Positions 40,905 to 49,667 of a stretch of DNA of 49,667 nucleotides are shown here, piece after piece. The DNA lies in the NCBI GenBank assembly GCA_009885795.1, contig VFKA01000015.1:1-49667 (forward strand). Reading direction: 5' to 3'. Source of the DNA: Rhodospirillales bacterium. GTDB taxonomy: Bacteria > Pseudomonadota > Alphaproteobacteria > Dongiales > Dongiaceae. Under the pieces are notes generated by a model. That model ran no database searches and was not told where the DNA came from. It saw only the letters and a list, made by a program, of their open reading frames with translations. Both the position numbers and the translations under genes were made by a program. Within the stretch, counting starts at the first letter, position 1; the number at the start of each line of letters is the position of its first letter.

Positions 40905-42068
40905 ATGGTCCTCAAGGCGTCGCGGCGGAGTCAAATCCCGCCGTTCCATGCGATGGAGGTTCTGCGTGCCGCGAATCTTCGCGCGGCGGCGGGCGAAACG
41001 GTCTTTCATCTCGAATTGGGCGAACCCGGCGGCGGCGCGCCGGGACCGGTGATCGAAGCGGCCCGCCGGGCCTTGAGTGAATCCTATCTCGGTTACACCG
41101 AGGCGCTTGGGTTTCCCGCCTTGCGCGCCCGCATCGCGCGCCACTATGCCGAAACCCATGGCGTTCCTTGCGAGGAATCCCGCGTCGTCGTGACGACAGG
41201 CTCGTCTGGCGCTTTCATGCTGGCCTTCCTCGCCGCCTTCGATGCCGGCGACCGGGTCGGCCTCGCGGCACCCGGCTACCCGGCTTATCGCAACATCCTC
41301 ATGGCGCTGGGCGTCGAGCCGGTGTCGATCCCGGCCGGCCCGGAGACGCGCTTTCAGTTGAGCGTCGGGCTTCTTGAAGGCTTGGCCGGGCGGCTCGCCG
41401 GGGGGCAGCTCGATGGTCTTATCGTGGCGAGCCCCTCCAATCCGGCGGGGACGATGCTGGACGAGGACGAGTTCAAGCGTATCGCCGCCTATTGCGCGGC
41501 CAAGGGCATCCGGCTCGTTTCGGACGAAATCTACCATGGCATCACTTATGGCCGGCGGGCGGTGAGCGCGCTGGGGCTCGATCCGCATGCCTTCGTCATC
41601 AACGGTTTTTCCAAGTACTTCGCCATGACCGGCTGGCGGCTCGGCTGGATGGTGGTGCCGTCGGACCTGGTGCGTACGGTCGAATCCCTGGCGCAGAATC
41701 TCTACATCTCGCCGCCCGCGCTATCGCAAGTCGCGGCGCTGGCGGCGTTCGACTGCCGGGCCGACCTCGAAGCCAATGTCGCGCGTTATCGGCGCAATCG
41801 CGATCTGCTGCTGGCGGAACTGCCGAAGGCGGGGTTCATGAGCTTCGCGCCCGCGGACGGCGCGTTCTATCTCTATGCCGATGTTTCGGCGCTGACCGAT
41901 GACAGCGACGATCTGTGCCGGCGCATGCTGGCGGAGGCCGGCGTCGCCGCGACGCCGGGCAAGGACTTCGACGCGGCGCGCGGGCACCGTTACGTGCGGT
42001 TCTCGTATGCGGGAGCCTCGGAAACCGTCGCGTCCGCCGCGAAACGGCTGATCGCCTGGCGGCGATAG
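40905..42068 (+). CDS. Class I/II PLP-dependent aminotransferase
   Basis: A 387-residue fold type I aminotransferase. The PLP lysine is in INGFSKYFAMTGWRLGW. Substrate- and cofactor-binding motifs include VASPSNPAGTMLD (asparagine) and VSDEIYHGITYG (aspartate and tyrosine). YLGYTEALGFPALRARIARHY is the usual opening block. It resembles the aspartate aminotransferase branch, but the substrate is not determined by sequence. It begins 20 bases after the GGT-like lipoprotein gene, in the same direction, and converges on rne with a seven-base gap. Confidence 0.9.
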   Translation: MVLKASRRSQIPPFHAMEVLRAANLRAAAGETVFHLELGEPGGGAPGPVIEAARRALSESYLGYTEALGFPALRARIARHYAETHGVPCEESRVVVTTGSSGAFMLAFLAAFDAGDRVGLAAPGYPAYRNILMALGVEPVSIPAGPETRFQLSVGLLEGLAGRLAGGQLDGLIVASPSNPAGTMLDEDEFKRIAAYCAAKGIRLVSDEIYHGITYGRRAVSALGLDPHAFVINGFSKYFAMTGWRLGWMVVPSDLVRTVESLAQNLYISPPALSQVAALAAFDCRADLEANVARYRRNRDLLLAELPKAGFMSFAPADGAFYLYADVSALTDDSDDLCRRMLAEAGVAATPGKDFDAARGHRYVRFSYAGASETVASAAKRLIAWRR

Positions 42069-42075
42069 CGCCGCG

Positions 42076-44835
42076 CTACTCGCGCAGGCGCCGCCACCAG
42101 CCGCGGCGGGGCTCGCCTTGGTCGTCGGTCGCTGGCCCCTCCGCCCTGCCGGTCGCGCCGTTGCCGGGCGCCGGTTCATCGGGCGAGGCTGTCGCACGAT
42201 GCGGCGCGGTTTCCTTGGGTGTTTCCTCGCGCGGTCCCGTTTCGAAGGTTTCAACAGGCTCCCGGTTTTCGGCCGGCGCTTGCGCGTAATCCTCCGGCCG
42301 GGGCTCGTCGGGCTTGGCCGCCATGCCGCCGTGAGAAGACGCTCCTTCCCGCTCGCCCTGGCTGCGCCGTCGTCCGCCGCGCCGGCCGCGGCGGCGGCGG
42401 CGGCGCTGACCGTCGTCCTTCACACCGGGTTCGCCGCCGGGCGAAGAACCTTCGAGCGTGGGTGTCTCTTCACCCGAAGTCGCCGCGTCGACCGGTGCGG
42501 ATGCTTCGGGCTGCGTGCCGGCGGGCTCGCGCGCCATCGGCTCGCGCTGGCCTGGCGACCTGGGGCGAACCTCGTCACGCCCGCGCCGGCGGCGGCGGCG
42601 GCGCCGGCGCCCCGGCGCTTCCTCTCCGGCCCGAGCCGTCTGACCCTGTTCGGCCGGCACGGGCGCCTCGCGTTCCACCTCGCGTTCCGGCTCTATGTCC
42701 CGCTCTATCTCGGTCTCGGTCTCGGGCTCGGCGGGCTCCGGCGCGGAGTCGATATCGCCGCGTACCACGGGCGCCCGCGTTTCGACGGGCGCCGGCGCGA
42801 TCTTCTGCCGCTCCATGCGGAATTCGGGTGGAATCAGGGCGTCGTCCACGGCGAGCTGAACGCGCATGCCATGGCGGGCCTCGATGTCGTCGAGCGCCTG
42901 ACGTTTCTGATTGGCGATGTAGAGCGCGACGTTGGTGGGGACCGTCACCGTCACGCCGCCGACGCGCCGGCGCAGGCCTTCGTCCTCGATCGAGCGAAGC
43001 ACATGAAGCGCCGTCGATTCGGTCGATCGAACATGGCCGGTGCCGCGGCAGCGCGTGCAGGCCATCATGCTCGATTCGAACAGGCTCGGCCGCAGACGCT
43101 GGCGCGACAATTCGAGCAGGCCGAAGGGGCTGATCCGCCCAAGCTGGATGCGCGCGCGGTCGAATCGCATCGCCTCCTTCAGCTTTCGTTCGACCTGAAC
43201 GTTGTGGCGGCTCTCCTCCATGTCGATGAAATCGATGACGATGAGACCCGCCAGATCGCGCAAGCGCAACTGCCGGGCGACCTCCTCGGCCGCCTCCATG
43301 TTTGTCCTGAGCGCGGTTTCCTCGATATTGCGCTCGCGGGTGGCGCGCCCCGAGTTCACGTCGATGGCGACCAGCGCCTCGGTCGAATTGAGAACGATGT
43401 ACCCGCCCGATTTCAGCGTGACGACGGGGTTGTGGATGGCGTCGAGCTGGCTCTCGATCTGGTAGTGATGGAACAGCGGCGTCGTCGGATCCTTGTATTG
43501 CTGGACCCGCTTCGCGTGGCTCGGCGTCAGGGTGCGCATGAAGGCCTTGGCGGCCTTGTACCCTTCCTCGCCTTCGACGATGACGTCTTCCAGATCGCGC
43601 GAGTAGAGATCCCGGATCGACCTCTTGATGAGATTGGCTTCCTCGTAGATGAGGGCCGGCGCCGTCGATTTCAGGGTCAGTTCCCGGATCTCGTCCCACA
43701 GTCGCAGGAGATATTCGCAGTCGCGCTTCAACTCGGCCTTGCTCCGCTCGCTGCCGGCGGTGCGCACGATGACCCCCATCCCATCGGGCAGATTCAATTC
43801 CTCGATGATCTGCTTCAGGCGTTTGCGGTCGGCCGGATTGGTGATCTTGCGCGAGACGCCGCCGCCCCGCGCCGCGTTCGGCATCAGGACGCAATAGCGC
43901 CCGGCCAAGGACAGGTAGCTCGTCAGGGCCGCGCCCTTGTTGCCGCGCTCCTCCTTGGTGACCTGGATCAGCATGATCTGCCGGCGCTTGATGACTTCCT
44001 GGATCTTGTAGCGGCGGCTGAGCGGCATCCGCTTGTTGCGCATGTCCTCCATTTCATCGCCGCCGACGACCTCGAGGCCGCCTCTGGCGCCGGCGCGCCG
44101 TGGCGCCGGGCGGCGGTTTTCGGATTCGCCCGATCCGCCGTTGCCTTGAGCTTCGCCACTTGCCTCGGCCTCGCCATTCGCCTGGTCATCGGGCGATTCG
44201 GCGTCATCGGACGATTGATCGCCATTGCCGTTGCCGGCGCCCGCCGGCGGCTCGCCGGTGTCCTCAACCGGCTCGACGTCGCCATTCGCCTCCGGCTCGT
44301 CGAACCGGGGACCCTTGAGGATAAAGGCCGGCGCGTCGGCCGCCTGCGTCTCTGCTTCAGGCTCGGGAGATTGCTCCGGTTCTTGGGCGGTGTCCGGCGT
44401 GTCGGATGGAAGATCCAGGGGAAATTCCGGGGGTGCCGCCCCTTCGAGCGTCTCGATAGCCGCCGGCTGCGTCTCCGCTTCGCTCGACGGTTCCGCCGGC
44501 GAAACCGCCGATTCTTCCGGCGCCGCCGGGGCATCCTCGTCGTGGGCTATGGCGGCCTGTTCGGCCAGCAGGGCTTCCCTGTCGGCGACCGGAATCCGGT
44601 AATAGTCCGGATGAATTTCGTTGAAGGCGAGAAAGCCGTGGCGATTGCCGCCATATTCGACGAAAGCCGCCTGAAGCGAGGGTTCTACCCGCGTGACTTT
44701 GGCAAGGTAGATGTTGCCTTTGAGGGACTTGCGGCTCGCCGCCTCGAAATCGAATTCCTCAAGTTTCTTTCCATCCACGACCACGACCCGGGTCTCTTCC
44801 GGGTGGGTCGCGTCGATCAGCATATGCTTTGACAT
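42076..44835 (-). CDS. rne: Ribonuclease E/G (RNase E type)
   Basis: A 919-residue endoribonuclease that processes rRNA and starts mRNA decay. The S1 domain (from about residue 35) is interrupted by an acidic, proline-, glutamate- and glycine-rich insert (about 85-270), as in other alphaproteobacterial RNase E proteins. Metal-binding aspartates are in AIDVNSGR (492) and IVIDFIDM (535). The zinc-link CTRC is at 593-596. The C-terminal 300 residues are low-complexity with arginine runs, likely the RNA-binding and degradosome scaffold region. The start at 44835 (MSKHMLID) is chosen over longer frames. It is divergent from amiC. Confidence 0.95.
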   Translation of the reverse strand: MSKHMLIDATHPEETRVVVVDGKKLEEFDFEAASRKSLKGNIYLAKVTRVEPSLQAAFVEYGGNRHGFLAFNEIHPDYYRIPVADREALLAEQAAIAHDEDAPAAPEESAVSPAEPSSEAETQPAAIETLEGAAPPEFPLDLPSDTPDTAQEPEQSPEPEAETQAADAPAFILKGPRFDEPEANGDVEPVEDTGEPPAGAGNGNGDQSSDDAESPDDQANGEAEASGEAQGNGGSGESENRRPAPRRAGARGGLEVVGGDEMEDMRNKRMPLSRRYKIQEVIKRRQIMLIQVTKEERGNKGAALTSYLSLAGRYCVLMPNAARGGGVSRKITNPADRKRLKQIIEELNLPDGMGVIVRTAGSERSKAELKRDCEYLLRLWDEIRELTLKSTAPALIYEEANLIKRSIRDLYSRDLEDVIVEGEEGYKAAKAFMRTLTPSHAKRVQQYKDPTTPLFHHYQIESQLDAIHNPVVTLKSGGYIVLNSTEALVAIDVNSGRATRERNIEETALRTNMEAAEEVARQLRLRDLAGLIVIDFIDMEESRHNVQVERKLKEAMRFDRARIQLGRISPFGLLELSRQRLRPSLFESSMMACTRCRGTGHVRSTESTALHVLRSIEDEGLRRRVGGVTVTVPTNVALYIANQKRQALDDIEARHGMRVQLAVDDALIPPEFRMERQKIAPAPVETRAPVVRGDIDSAPEPAEPETETEIERDIEPEREVEREAPVPAEQGQTARAGEEAPGRRRRRRRRRGRDEVRPRSPGQREPMAREPAGTQPEASAPVDAATSGEETPTLEGSSPGGEPGVKDDGQRRRRRRGRRGGRRRSQGEREGASSHGGMAAKPDEPRPEDYAQAPAENREPVETFETGPREETPKETAPHRATASPDEPAPGNGATGRAEGPATDDQGEPRRGWWRRLRE

Positions 44836-45205
44836 AACTCCAGTTCTCCATGGCGCGGCCAACGCAGCCCGCAGTGCATGCGGCACGCGGCGCGCCTCTG
44901 TTGGTGGAAATTCCGGTTAAGGTCTTGGGGTGAAACATTGGGGGAGCCCAGTTCGTTCTCGATCGACCCAAAAGGCCTGTACCAGTTGGCCGTGGCGGGC
45001 CCATGAACGGCCCGGCCGCGGCAGTTGGATCCAGCGGCGATCGTCCCTGATCGCGGGATCGACAGCACGGGGGCAGCTTAACCCGATGGGCGGCCTTCCA
45101 CAACCGCTTGTTGCGGTTCGGGTCGTTTCGGATGAAAAATTAAGGATTCTCTGGACTTGTACCGAAGATATTGTAGGTTGGCGTCCGAATCCGCACTAGA
45201 TACGC
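44836..45205. promoter_or_regulatory. Divergent rne/amiC intergenic region
   Basis: A 370-base gap without convincing coding sequence. It probably contains a long rne leader, since rne messages in other bacteria are autoregulated through their leaders. The amiC-proximal part (45130-45180) is AT-rich. On the minus strand a TACAAT (complement of 45170-45175) is a plausible -10 for rne, without a good -35. I cannot define the leader structure by eye. Confidence 0.35.
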
Positions 45206-46420
45206 ATGATGACACGCCTATCGGCCTGTATCGTCGCGATTGTTTTATACTCTGTCGCCGCAATCGCGCAGCAGCGCCCGGAGGTTCTGGACGTGCGCCT
45301 GGGCGAACAACCTGGCGTGACCCGGGTAGTTCTCGATATGTCCAGTGCGCCGGAGTACCGCGTCTTCGCGCTTGCCAACCCCTATCGCCTGGTCATCGAC
45401 ATGACCGAGGTCGTTTGGCGCTTGCCGCCTGGGCGCTCGCCGGCTGGCGTCGGGTCGGTCGAATCGCTGCGTTACGGCCTGTTCGCGGTTGGCACGTCGC
45501 GGGTGGTGCTCGATCTGCGCAACCCGGTCCGAGTCGCCAAGGCCGCCATCTTGCCCGGAACCCAATCGGTGCCCGTGCGCTTCATGGTCGATCTGGCGCC
45601 GGTCGATGCCATCGCCTTCGCGGCGGTACTGCAGCAGGGGCCGATCATATCCTCCGCGGCAATGTTGGCGGCGCCGGCGGAACCCGCCCTGCTTCCGCCG
45701 ACGAAGCCTGGCGACAAGCCGGCGGGGGCCAAGCCCATCATCGCCATCGATGCCGGGCATGGCGGCGTCGATCCCGGCGCCATCGGCACCCGTGGCACGG
45801 TGGAAAAGGACATCACTCTTGCCTTCGCCAAGGAACTGAAGCGCCAACTCGAGGCGAGCCATCGCTACAAGGTGGTGCTGACACGCGGCAAGGACGTGTT
45901 CCTGCGCCTGCGCGACCGCATCGCGCTGGCGCGCGAGGCGGGGGCGGACCTGTTCGTTTCCCTCCACGCCGATTCCCACAAGACTAACGGCCTGCGCGGG
46001 GCCTCGGTCTATACCCTTTCCGAGCAGGCCTCCGACACCGAGGCCGAGGCGCTCGCCGCCAAGGAAAACAAGTCCGACCTGATCGCCGGCATCGACCTTT
46101 CCAATGAAAACGAATTGGTGGCCAATATCCTCATCGACCTCGCCCAGCGCGAGACCAAGAACCTTTCGGTCCGCTTCGCCAACATGCTGGTGGCGGAATT
46201 GCGCAAGGATACGGCCCTGTTGCGCAACACCCACCGCTATGCCGGCTTTGCCGTCCTCAAGGCGCCCGACGTGCCCTCGGTCCTGATCGAACTCGGCTAT
46301 CTCTCCAGCGCCAAGGACGAAGCGCTGCTGCGCTCGCCCGATATGCGCGGCAAGCTCGCCAAAGGGGTCCACCGGGCCATCGACGCTTATTTTCGATGGC
46401 GCGAGGAGTTGAAGACTTGA
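45206..46420 (+). CDS. amiC: N-acetylmuramoyl-L-alanine amidase with AMIN domain
   Basis: A 404-residue periplasmic amidase that separates daughter cells by cleaving stem peptides from peptidoglycan. A signal peptide covers about residues 1-21. An AMIN targeting domain follows (about 25-130). The Amidase_3 zinc domain covers about 178-400, with IDAGHGGVDPG, VEKDITL, FVSLHADSH and the catalytic glutamate in PSVLIELGYLSS. An alpha-helical insert between SLHAD and the end, containing SDTEAEALAAKEN, probably blocks the active site until an EnvC-type activator binds. The gene is upstream of mrcA by 34 bases. Confidence 0.95.
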   Translation: MMTRLSACIVAIVLYSVAAIAQQRPEVLDVRLGEQPGVTRVVLDMSSAPEYRVFALANPYRLVIDMTEVVWRLPPGRSPAGVGSVESLRYGLFAVGTSRVVLDLRNPVRVAKAAILPGTQSVPVRFMVDLAPVDAIAFAAVLQQGPIISSAAMLAAPAEPALLPPTKPGDKPAGAKPIIAIDAGHGGVDPGAIGTRGTVEKDITLAFAKELKRQLEASHRYKVVLTRGKDVFLRLRDRIALAREAGADLFVSLHADSHKTNGLRGASVYTLSEQASDTEAEALAAKENKSDLIAGIDLSNENELVANILIDLAQRETKNLSVRFANMLVAELRKDTALLRNTHRYAGFAVLKAPDVPSVLIELGYLSSAKDEALLRSPDMRGKLAKGVHRAIDAYFRWREELKT

Positions 46421-46454
46421 AGCGATCCGGCGCCTGACGCACAATCGCCGCTAA

Positions 46455-48965
46455 TTGGTGCCGCGCCCCCCGCCGGCCGATTTCCACGGACTGACGACCC
46501 TGCTGCGCAAAATCATCGGCTTGTTCTTCGGGCTGGTCCTACTCGTCGGTATCTCCGGCGCGGTGGTCGGCTATGTGCTGGTCCGCGAATATGGCCAGGA
46601 TCTTCCCGACTACACCCAACTCGCGAACTACGATCCGGCGCTGGTGACGCGCGTCTTGGCGGGCGACGGCCGCCTGTTGGCCGAGTACGCGGTCGAGAAG
46701 CGCGTGTTCGTGCCCATCGAGGCGATCCCCAAGCGCGTCTCGAACGCCTTCCTCTCGGCCGAGGACAAGACGTTCTACGAACATTCCGGCATCGACATCC
46801 CCGGCATCGTCAGCGCGATCTTCACCAACGTCGCCAATCTGGCGCGCGACCGCCGGCCGGTGGGCGCCTCGACCATCACCCAGCAGGTGGCCAAGAACTT
46901 CCTGCTCACCAACGAGCTGTCGATCGCGCGCAAGGTGAAGGAGATCGTGCTCGCCTACCGGATCGAGAAGGCCTATTCGAAACCGCGCATCCTCGAACTC
47001 TATCTGAACGAGATCTACCTCGGTGAAGGCTCCTACGGCGTGGCGGCGGCGGCGCTCAACTACTTCAACAAGTCGCTGGACGAACTGACCGTGGCCGAGG
47101 CGGCGCTGCTGGCGGCCATGCCCAAGGCGCCCGCCAACTACAGTCCGATTCGCAAGCCGGAAGCGGCGCTGGCGCGGCGCGCCTGGGTCATCGGGCGGAT
47201 GGTCGCGGACGGCCATATCGGCGAGGCCGAAGCCGAGCTCGCCCTGGCGGAGCCCATTACGCTCGGCCGACGCGGCGAGACGGAGTCGGTGCGCGCCGAT
47301 TACTTCGCCGAGGAAGTGCGCCGCGAACTCATCGCCCGCTTCGGCGAGGATGGGCTCTACAAGAGCGGCCTCATTGCCCGCGCCAGCATCGATCCCGTCT
47401 TGCAGGCCATCGCCGACAAGGCGCTGCGCGATGGCCTCGTCGCCTATGACCGGCGCCACGGCTGGCGCGGGGCCCTTGGCCGGATCGACGTCGAGGGCGA
47501 CTGGGAGGCGGCGCTGATCGCCTTGCCGCCGCCGCCGGGGCTTGCTCCCTGGCGCCAGGCCGTCGTGCTCGAACTCGCCTCCGATGGCGCCGGCATTGGT
47601 TTTTCCGATGCCAGCAAGGGCATCGTGCCGCTGGCCGAGATGGCCTGGGCGCGCCAGTGGGTGGAAGGCCAGCACCTGGGTAAGGAAGTCAAAAAGCCCA
47701 GCGACGTGTTGCAGCCCGGAGACGTCATCGCGGTCGAGGCGGTCGAGACCAATGCCGACGGCAAGAGCTATCCGCCCGGCACTTTCGCGCTCCGCCAGGT
47801 TCCCGATCTCGGCGGCGCGGTCGTGGCGATCGATCCCCACACCGGGCGCGTGCTCGCCATGAGCGGCGGCTGGAGCTACGAAGGCAGCGAGTTCAACCGC
47901 GCCACCCAGGCCCAGCGCCAGCCCGGCTCCAGCTTCAAGCCGTTCGTCTACCTGACCGCGTTCGACAACGGCTTCACGCCCTCGACGCTGGTGCTCGATG
48001 CCCCCATCGTCATCGACCAGGGCCCCGGCCAGCCGCTATGGAAGCCCGAAAACTATACCCAGCAATTCTACGGCCCTTCGACGTTGCGCCTCGGCATCGA
48101 GAAGTCGCGCAACCTCATGACGGTGCGCCTGGCCCAGGCAGTCGGCATGGCGAAGATCGTGGAGACCGCCAAGCGCTTCGGCATCGTCGACGACATGCTC
48201 CCCACGCTGGCCATGGCGCTGGGCTCGGCCGAGACCACGGTGCTGAAGCTCACCGCCGCCTACGCCATGCTGGTGAACGGCGGCAAGCGCATCGCGCCTA
48301 GTTTCATCGACCGCATCCAGGATCGGCGCGGGCGCACCGTCTACCGCCAGGACGAGCGCGCTTGCGAGGGATGCAACGTCGATGAGTGGCAGGACATGCC
48401 GGTGCCGCTGATCCCCGACATGCGCGAGCAGATCGCCGATCCCTTGAGCGCCTATCAGGTCGTTCACCTGCTCGAAGGCGCCGTCGAGCGCGGCACCGGC
48501 ACGGCGGTGAAGGCGGTGGGCAAGCCCTTGGCCGGCAAGACCGGCACCACCAACGATTTCAACGACGCCTGGTTCGTGGGCTTTTCCCCCGATCTCGCGG
48601 TCGGTGTCTATCTCGGATTCGACAGCCCGCGCACGCTCGGCGACAAGGAGGCGGGCGGCTCGGTGGCGGCGCCCATCTTCCGCGATGTCATGATGGCGGC
48701 GCTCGAGGGCAAGCCGGCGACACCCTTCCGCACGCCGCCGGGCATCCGCCTCATCCGGGTGAACTCGGCCACCGGCCTGCGCGCCTCGGCCGGCGACCCG
48801 CAAGCGATCCTCGAAGCCTTCAAGCCGGGCAACGACCCCAACAACCGCGGCCCCGTCATCGGCGGCGGCGATGGGACGCTGTTCGACGTGGCGCCGGTGG
48901 CGGGCGCCGGCGGCACCGGGACCGGCGCCGCTCCGGTAACCGGCGGCAGCGGCGACCTCTACTAA
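46455..48965 (+). CDS. mrcA: Penicillin-binding protein 1A (bifunctional glycosyltransferase/transpeptidase)
   Basis: An inner-membrane peptidoglycan synthase of about 836 residues. A short cytoplasmic N-terminus precedes one transmembrane helix (about residues 18-42). The glycosyltransferase domain has EDKTFYEHSGID and GASTITQQVAKNFLL. The transpeptidase domain has the serine in PGSSFKPFVY (SxxK), an SRN motif in EKSRNLMT and KTGTT. The C-terminus is glycine- and threonine-rich. The start is uncertain: a TTG at 46455 or GTG at 46458, with no clear ribosome site. It belongs to the amiC-mrcA-prfB run, which is a usual alphaproteobacterial order beside rne. Confidence 0.95.
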   Translation: MVPRPPPADFHGLTTLLRKIIGLFFGLVLLVGISGAVVGYVLVREYGQDLPDYTQLANYDPALVTRVLAGDGRLLAEYAVEKRVFVPIEAIPKRVSNAFLSAEDKTFYEHSGIDIPGIVSAIFTNVANLARDRRPVGASTITQQVAKNFLLTNELSIARKVKEIVLAYRIEKAYSKPRILELYLNEIYLGEGSYGVAAAALNYFNKSLDELTVAEAALLAAMPKAPANYSPIRKPEAALARRAWVIGRMVADGHIGEAEAELALAEPITLGRRGETESVRADYFAEEVRRELIARFGEDGLYKSGLIARASIDPVLQAIADKALRDGLVAYDRRHGWRGALGRIDVEGDWEAALIALPPPPGLAPWRQAVVLELASDGAGIGFSDASKGIVPLAEMAWARQWVEGQHLGKEVKKPSDVLQPGDVIAVEAVETNADGKSYPPGTFALRQVPDLGGAVVAIDPHTGRVLAMSGGWSYEGSEFNRATQAQRQPGSSFKPFVYLTAFDNGFTPSTLVLDAPIVIDQGPGQPLWKPENYTQQFYGPSTLRLGIEKSRNLMTVRLAQAVGMAKIVETAKRFGIVDDMLPTLAMALGSAETTVLKLTAAYAMLVNGGKRIAPSFIDRIQDRRGRTVYRQDERACEGCNVDEWQDMPVPLIPDMREQIADPLSAYQVVHLLEGAVERGTGTAVKAVGKPLAGKTGTTNDFNDAWFVGFSPDLAVGVYLGFDSPRTLGDKEAGGSVAAPIFRDVMMAALEGKPATPFRTPPGIRLIRVNSATGLRASAGDPQAILEAFKPGNDPNNRGPVIGGGDGTLFDVAPVAGAGGTGTGAAPVTGGSGDLY

Positions 48966-48978
48966 GGAATCTCATCCC

Positions 48979-49667
48979 ATGCGAACCGAAATGGAAGCCG
49001 TGGCCGAAGCAATCAGGTCCTCCCTCAACCTGCTGCGGAGGCATCTTTGACTGGGATGCGGCGCTGAAGCGATTGGAGGAGCTCGACGCCCGCGCCGAGG
49101 ATGCAAGCCTGTGGGAGAAGCCGGCCGATGCGCAAGGGGTCATGCGCGAGCGCACCAGGCTCAGGAACGCCATCGAGCGCTGCCGGGGCATCGAGCGCGG
49201 CCTTGACGATGCCGTGACGCTCATCGAATTGGCCGGCGCGGAGGGCGACGGCGCCGCCTTGGCCGAGGGCGAAGCGCAGCTGAGGGCGCTGGGGGAAGAG
49301 GCCGCCAAGCGCGAGCTCGAAAGCCTGCTCTCGGGCGAGGCCGACGCCAATGACTGCTATCTCGAGGTCCATGCCGGGGCCGGCGGCACCGAGGCGCAAG
49401 ACTGGGCCGAGATGCTGCTGCGGATGTATGTGCGCTGGGCCGAGCAGCACGGCAACAAGGTGGAATGGATCGAGGAAAGCGGCGGCGAGGAAGCCGGGCT
49501 CAAATCGGCGACCGTGAAGGTCGTGGGCGAGAATGCCTATGGCTGGCTGAAGACCGAGAGCGGCGTGCACCGCCTGGTGCGCATCTCGCCCTTCGACGCG
49601 CAGGCTCGCCGGCACACCAGCTTCGCGTCGGTGTTCATCTATCCCGTGGTGGACACGGACATCAACA
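48979..49667 (+). CDS. prfB: Peptide chain release factor 2 (programmed +1 frameshift; right end cut)
   Basis: Release factor for UGA and UAA stop codons. The first frame starts at ATG 48979 (AAGGA upstream) and reaches an in-frame TGA at 49048-49050 after 23 codons. Reading continues in the +1 frame from GAC at 49049, skipping 49048, and gives RHL-DWDAALKRLEE and the rest of RF2. Domain 2 contains VHAGAGGTEAQDWAEML. The SPF motif that reads the stop codon is in RISPFD. The GGQ peptidyl-hydrolysis motif is beyond the edge. About 229 of some 370 residues are visible. The frameshift lets RF2 regulate its own level: little RF2 means slow termination at TGA and more shifting. Confidence 0.95.
49037..49051 (+). 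other. prfB programmed +1 frameshift site
   Basis: GGAGG (49037-49041) lies three bases before the slippery CTT (49045-49047), directly followed by TGA and C (49048-49051). This is the known bacterial RF2 frameshift signal: an internal Shine-Dalgarno-like sequence, CUU and the weak UGA-C stop context. The upstream frame has no other purpose. The match leaves little doubt. Confidence 0.95.

Noticed and set aside
42118-44832. 904-residue open frame antisense to rne
   Set aside because: It mirrors rne in a GC-rich genome with few stops in the opposite frame. The translation is arginine- and leucine-rich with no known domain, while the rne frame has all catalytic motifs.
44930-45199. 89-residue plus-strand frame in the rne/amiC spacer
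   Set aside because: No ribosome site, no family resemblance and tryptophan- and arginine-rich composition. The region is better explained as promoters and leader.
49052-49667. prfB as a pseudogene because of the early TGA
   Set aside because: The TGA sits in the exact context of the programmed frameshift and the second frame stays open with normal RF2 sequence.

Overview
This is a contiguous piece of a GC-rich alphaproteobacterial chromosome, most like the Rhodospirillales and relatives. That placement rests on gene content and order, not on any marker-gene search. It carries genes typical of alphaproteobacteria: TrcR (DUF1013), RcdA (DUF1465), NDUFA12, DUF2155, DUF1192, COQ9 near rpsU, a three-gene pntAA-pntAB-pntB transhydrogenase and a ROSE-like heat-shock leader. 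Nearly all of it is dense, unbroken housekeeping sequence. I see no prophage, insertion sequence, CRISPR array, rRNA or tRNA.

Layout. 1-9.7 kb: an indolepyruvate ferredoxin oxidoreductase cut by the left edge; a DUF1127 gene divergent from a GcvA-like LysR regulator; a UDP-glucuronate 4-epimerase overlapping that regulator; a long-chain acyl-CoA ligase; oligoendopeptidase F; a UbiB-family kinase. 9.7-19.8 kb: proton-translocating transhydrogenase, rpsU divergent from def-COQ9, purEK, a small GGDEF protein, 6-phosphofructokinase, UbiX and two YdcH-like (DUF465) proteins. 19.9-28.7 kb: propionyl-CoA synthetase, an APH-fold kinase, TrcR, a quinone oxidoreductase, DUF1192, a candidate small RNA with a strong terminator, O-acetylhomoserine sulfhydrylase, an alpha/beta hydrolase, Hsp20 and RcdA. 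28.7-39.2 kb: rpmE, an EamA transporter, NDUFA12-mlaD-small ORF-DUF2155 facing aat, then aroQ-accB-accC, an oxidoreductase pair (DAO plus SDR), a DsbA-like thiol protein and a BepA-like M48 protease. 39.2-49.7 kb: a gamma-glutamyltransferase-like lipoprotein, a class I aminotransferase, rne divergent from amiC-mrcA-prfB. prfB carries a classical +1 programmed frameshift and runs off the right edge.

The genes fall into familiar themes: respiration and redox (pnt, NDUFA12, UbiB, UbiX, COQ9), fatty-acid and propionate activation (acc, acyl-CoA ligase, prpE), translation (rpsU, rpmE, def, aat, prfB), envelope maintenance (mlaD, amiC, PBP1A, BepA-like, DsbA-like) and CtrA-linked cell-cycle control (TrcR, RcdA). 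Four copies of one inverted-repeat element sit only between genes, usually at transcript ends, with one inside the pnt operon.

I found no obviously new multi-gene system. The signals most worth a second look are the candidate small RNA at 25145-25259, the ROSE-like thermometer upstream of hsp20, the transferase-like lipoprotein whose catalytic threonine position is alanine, and the SDR whose YxxxK tyrosine position is cysteine and which sits with an FAD oxidase inside an otherwise conserved gene block.
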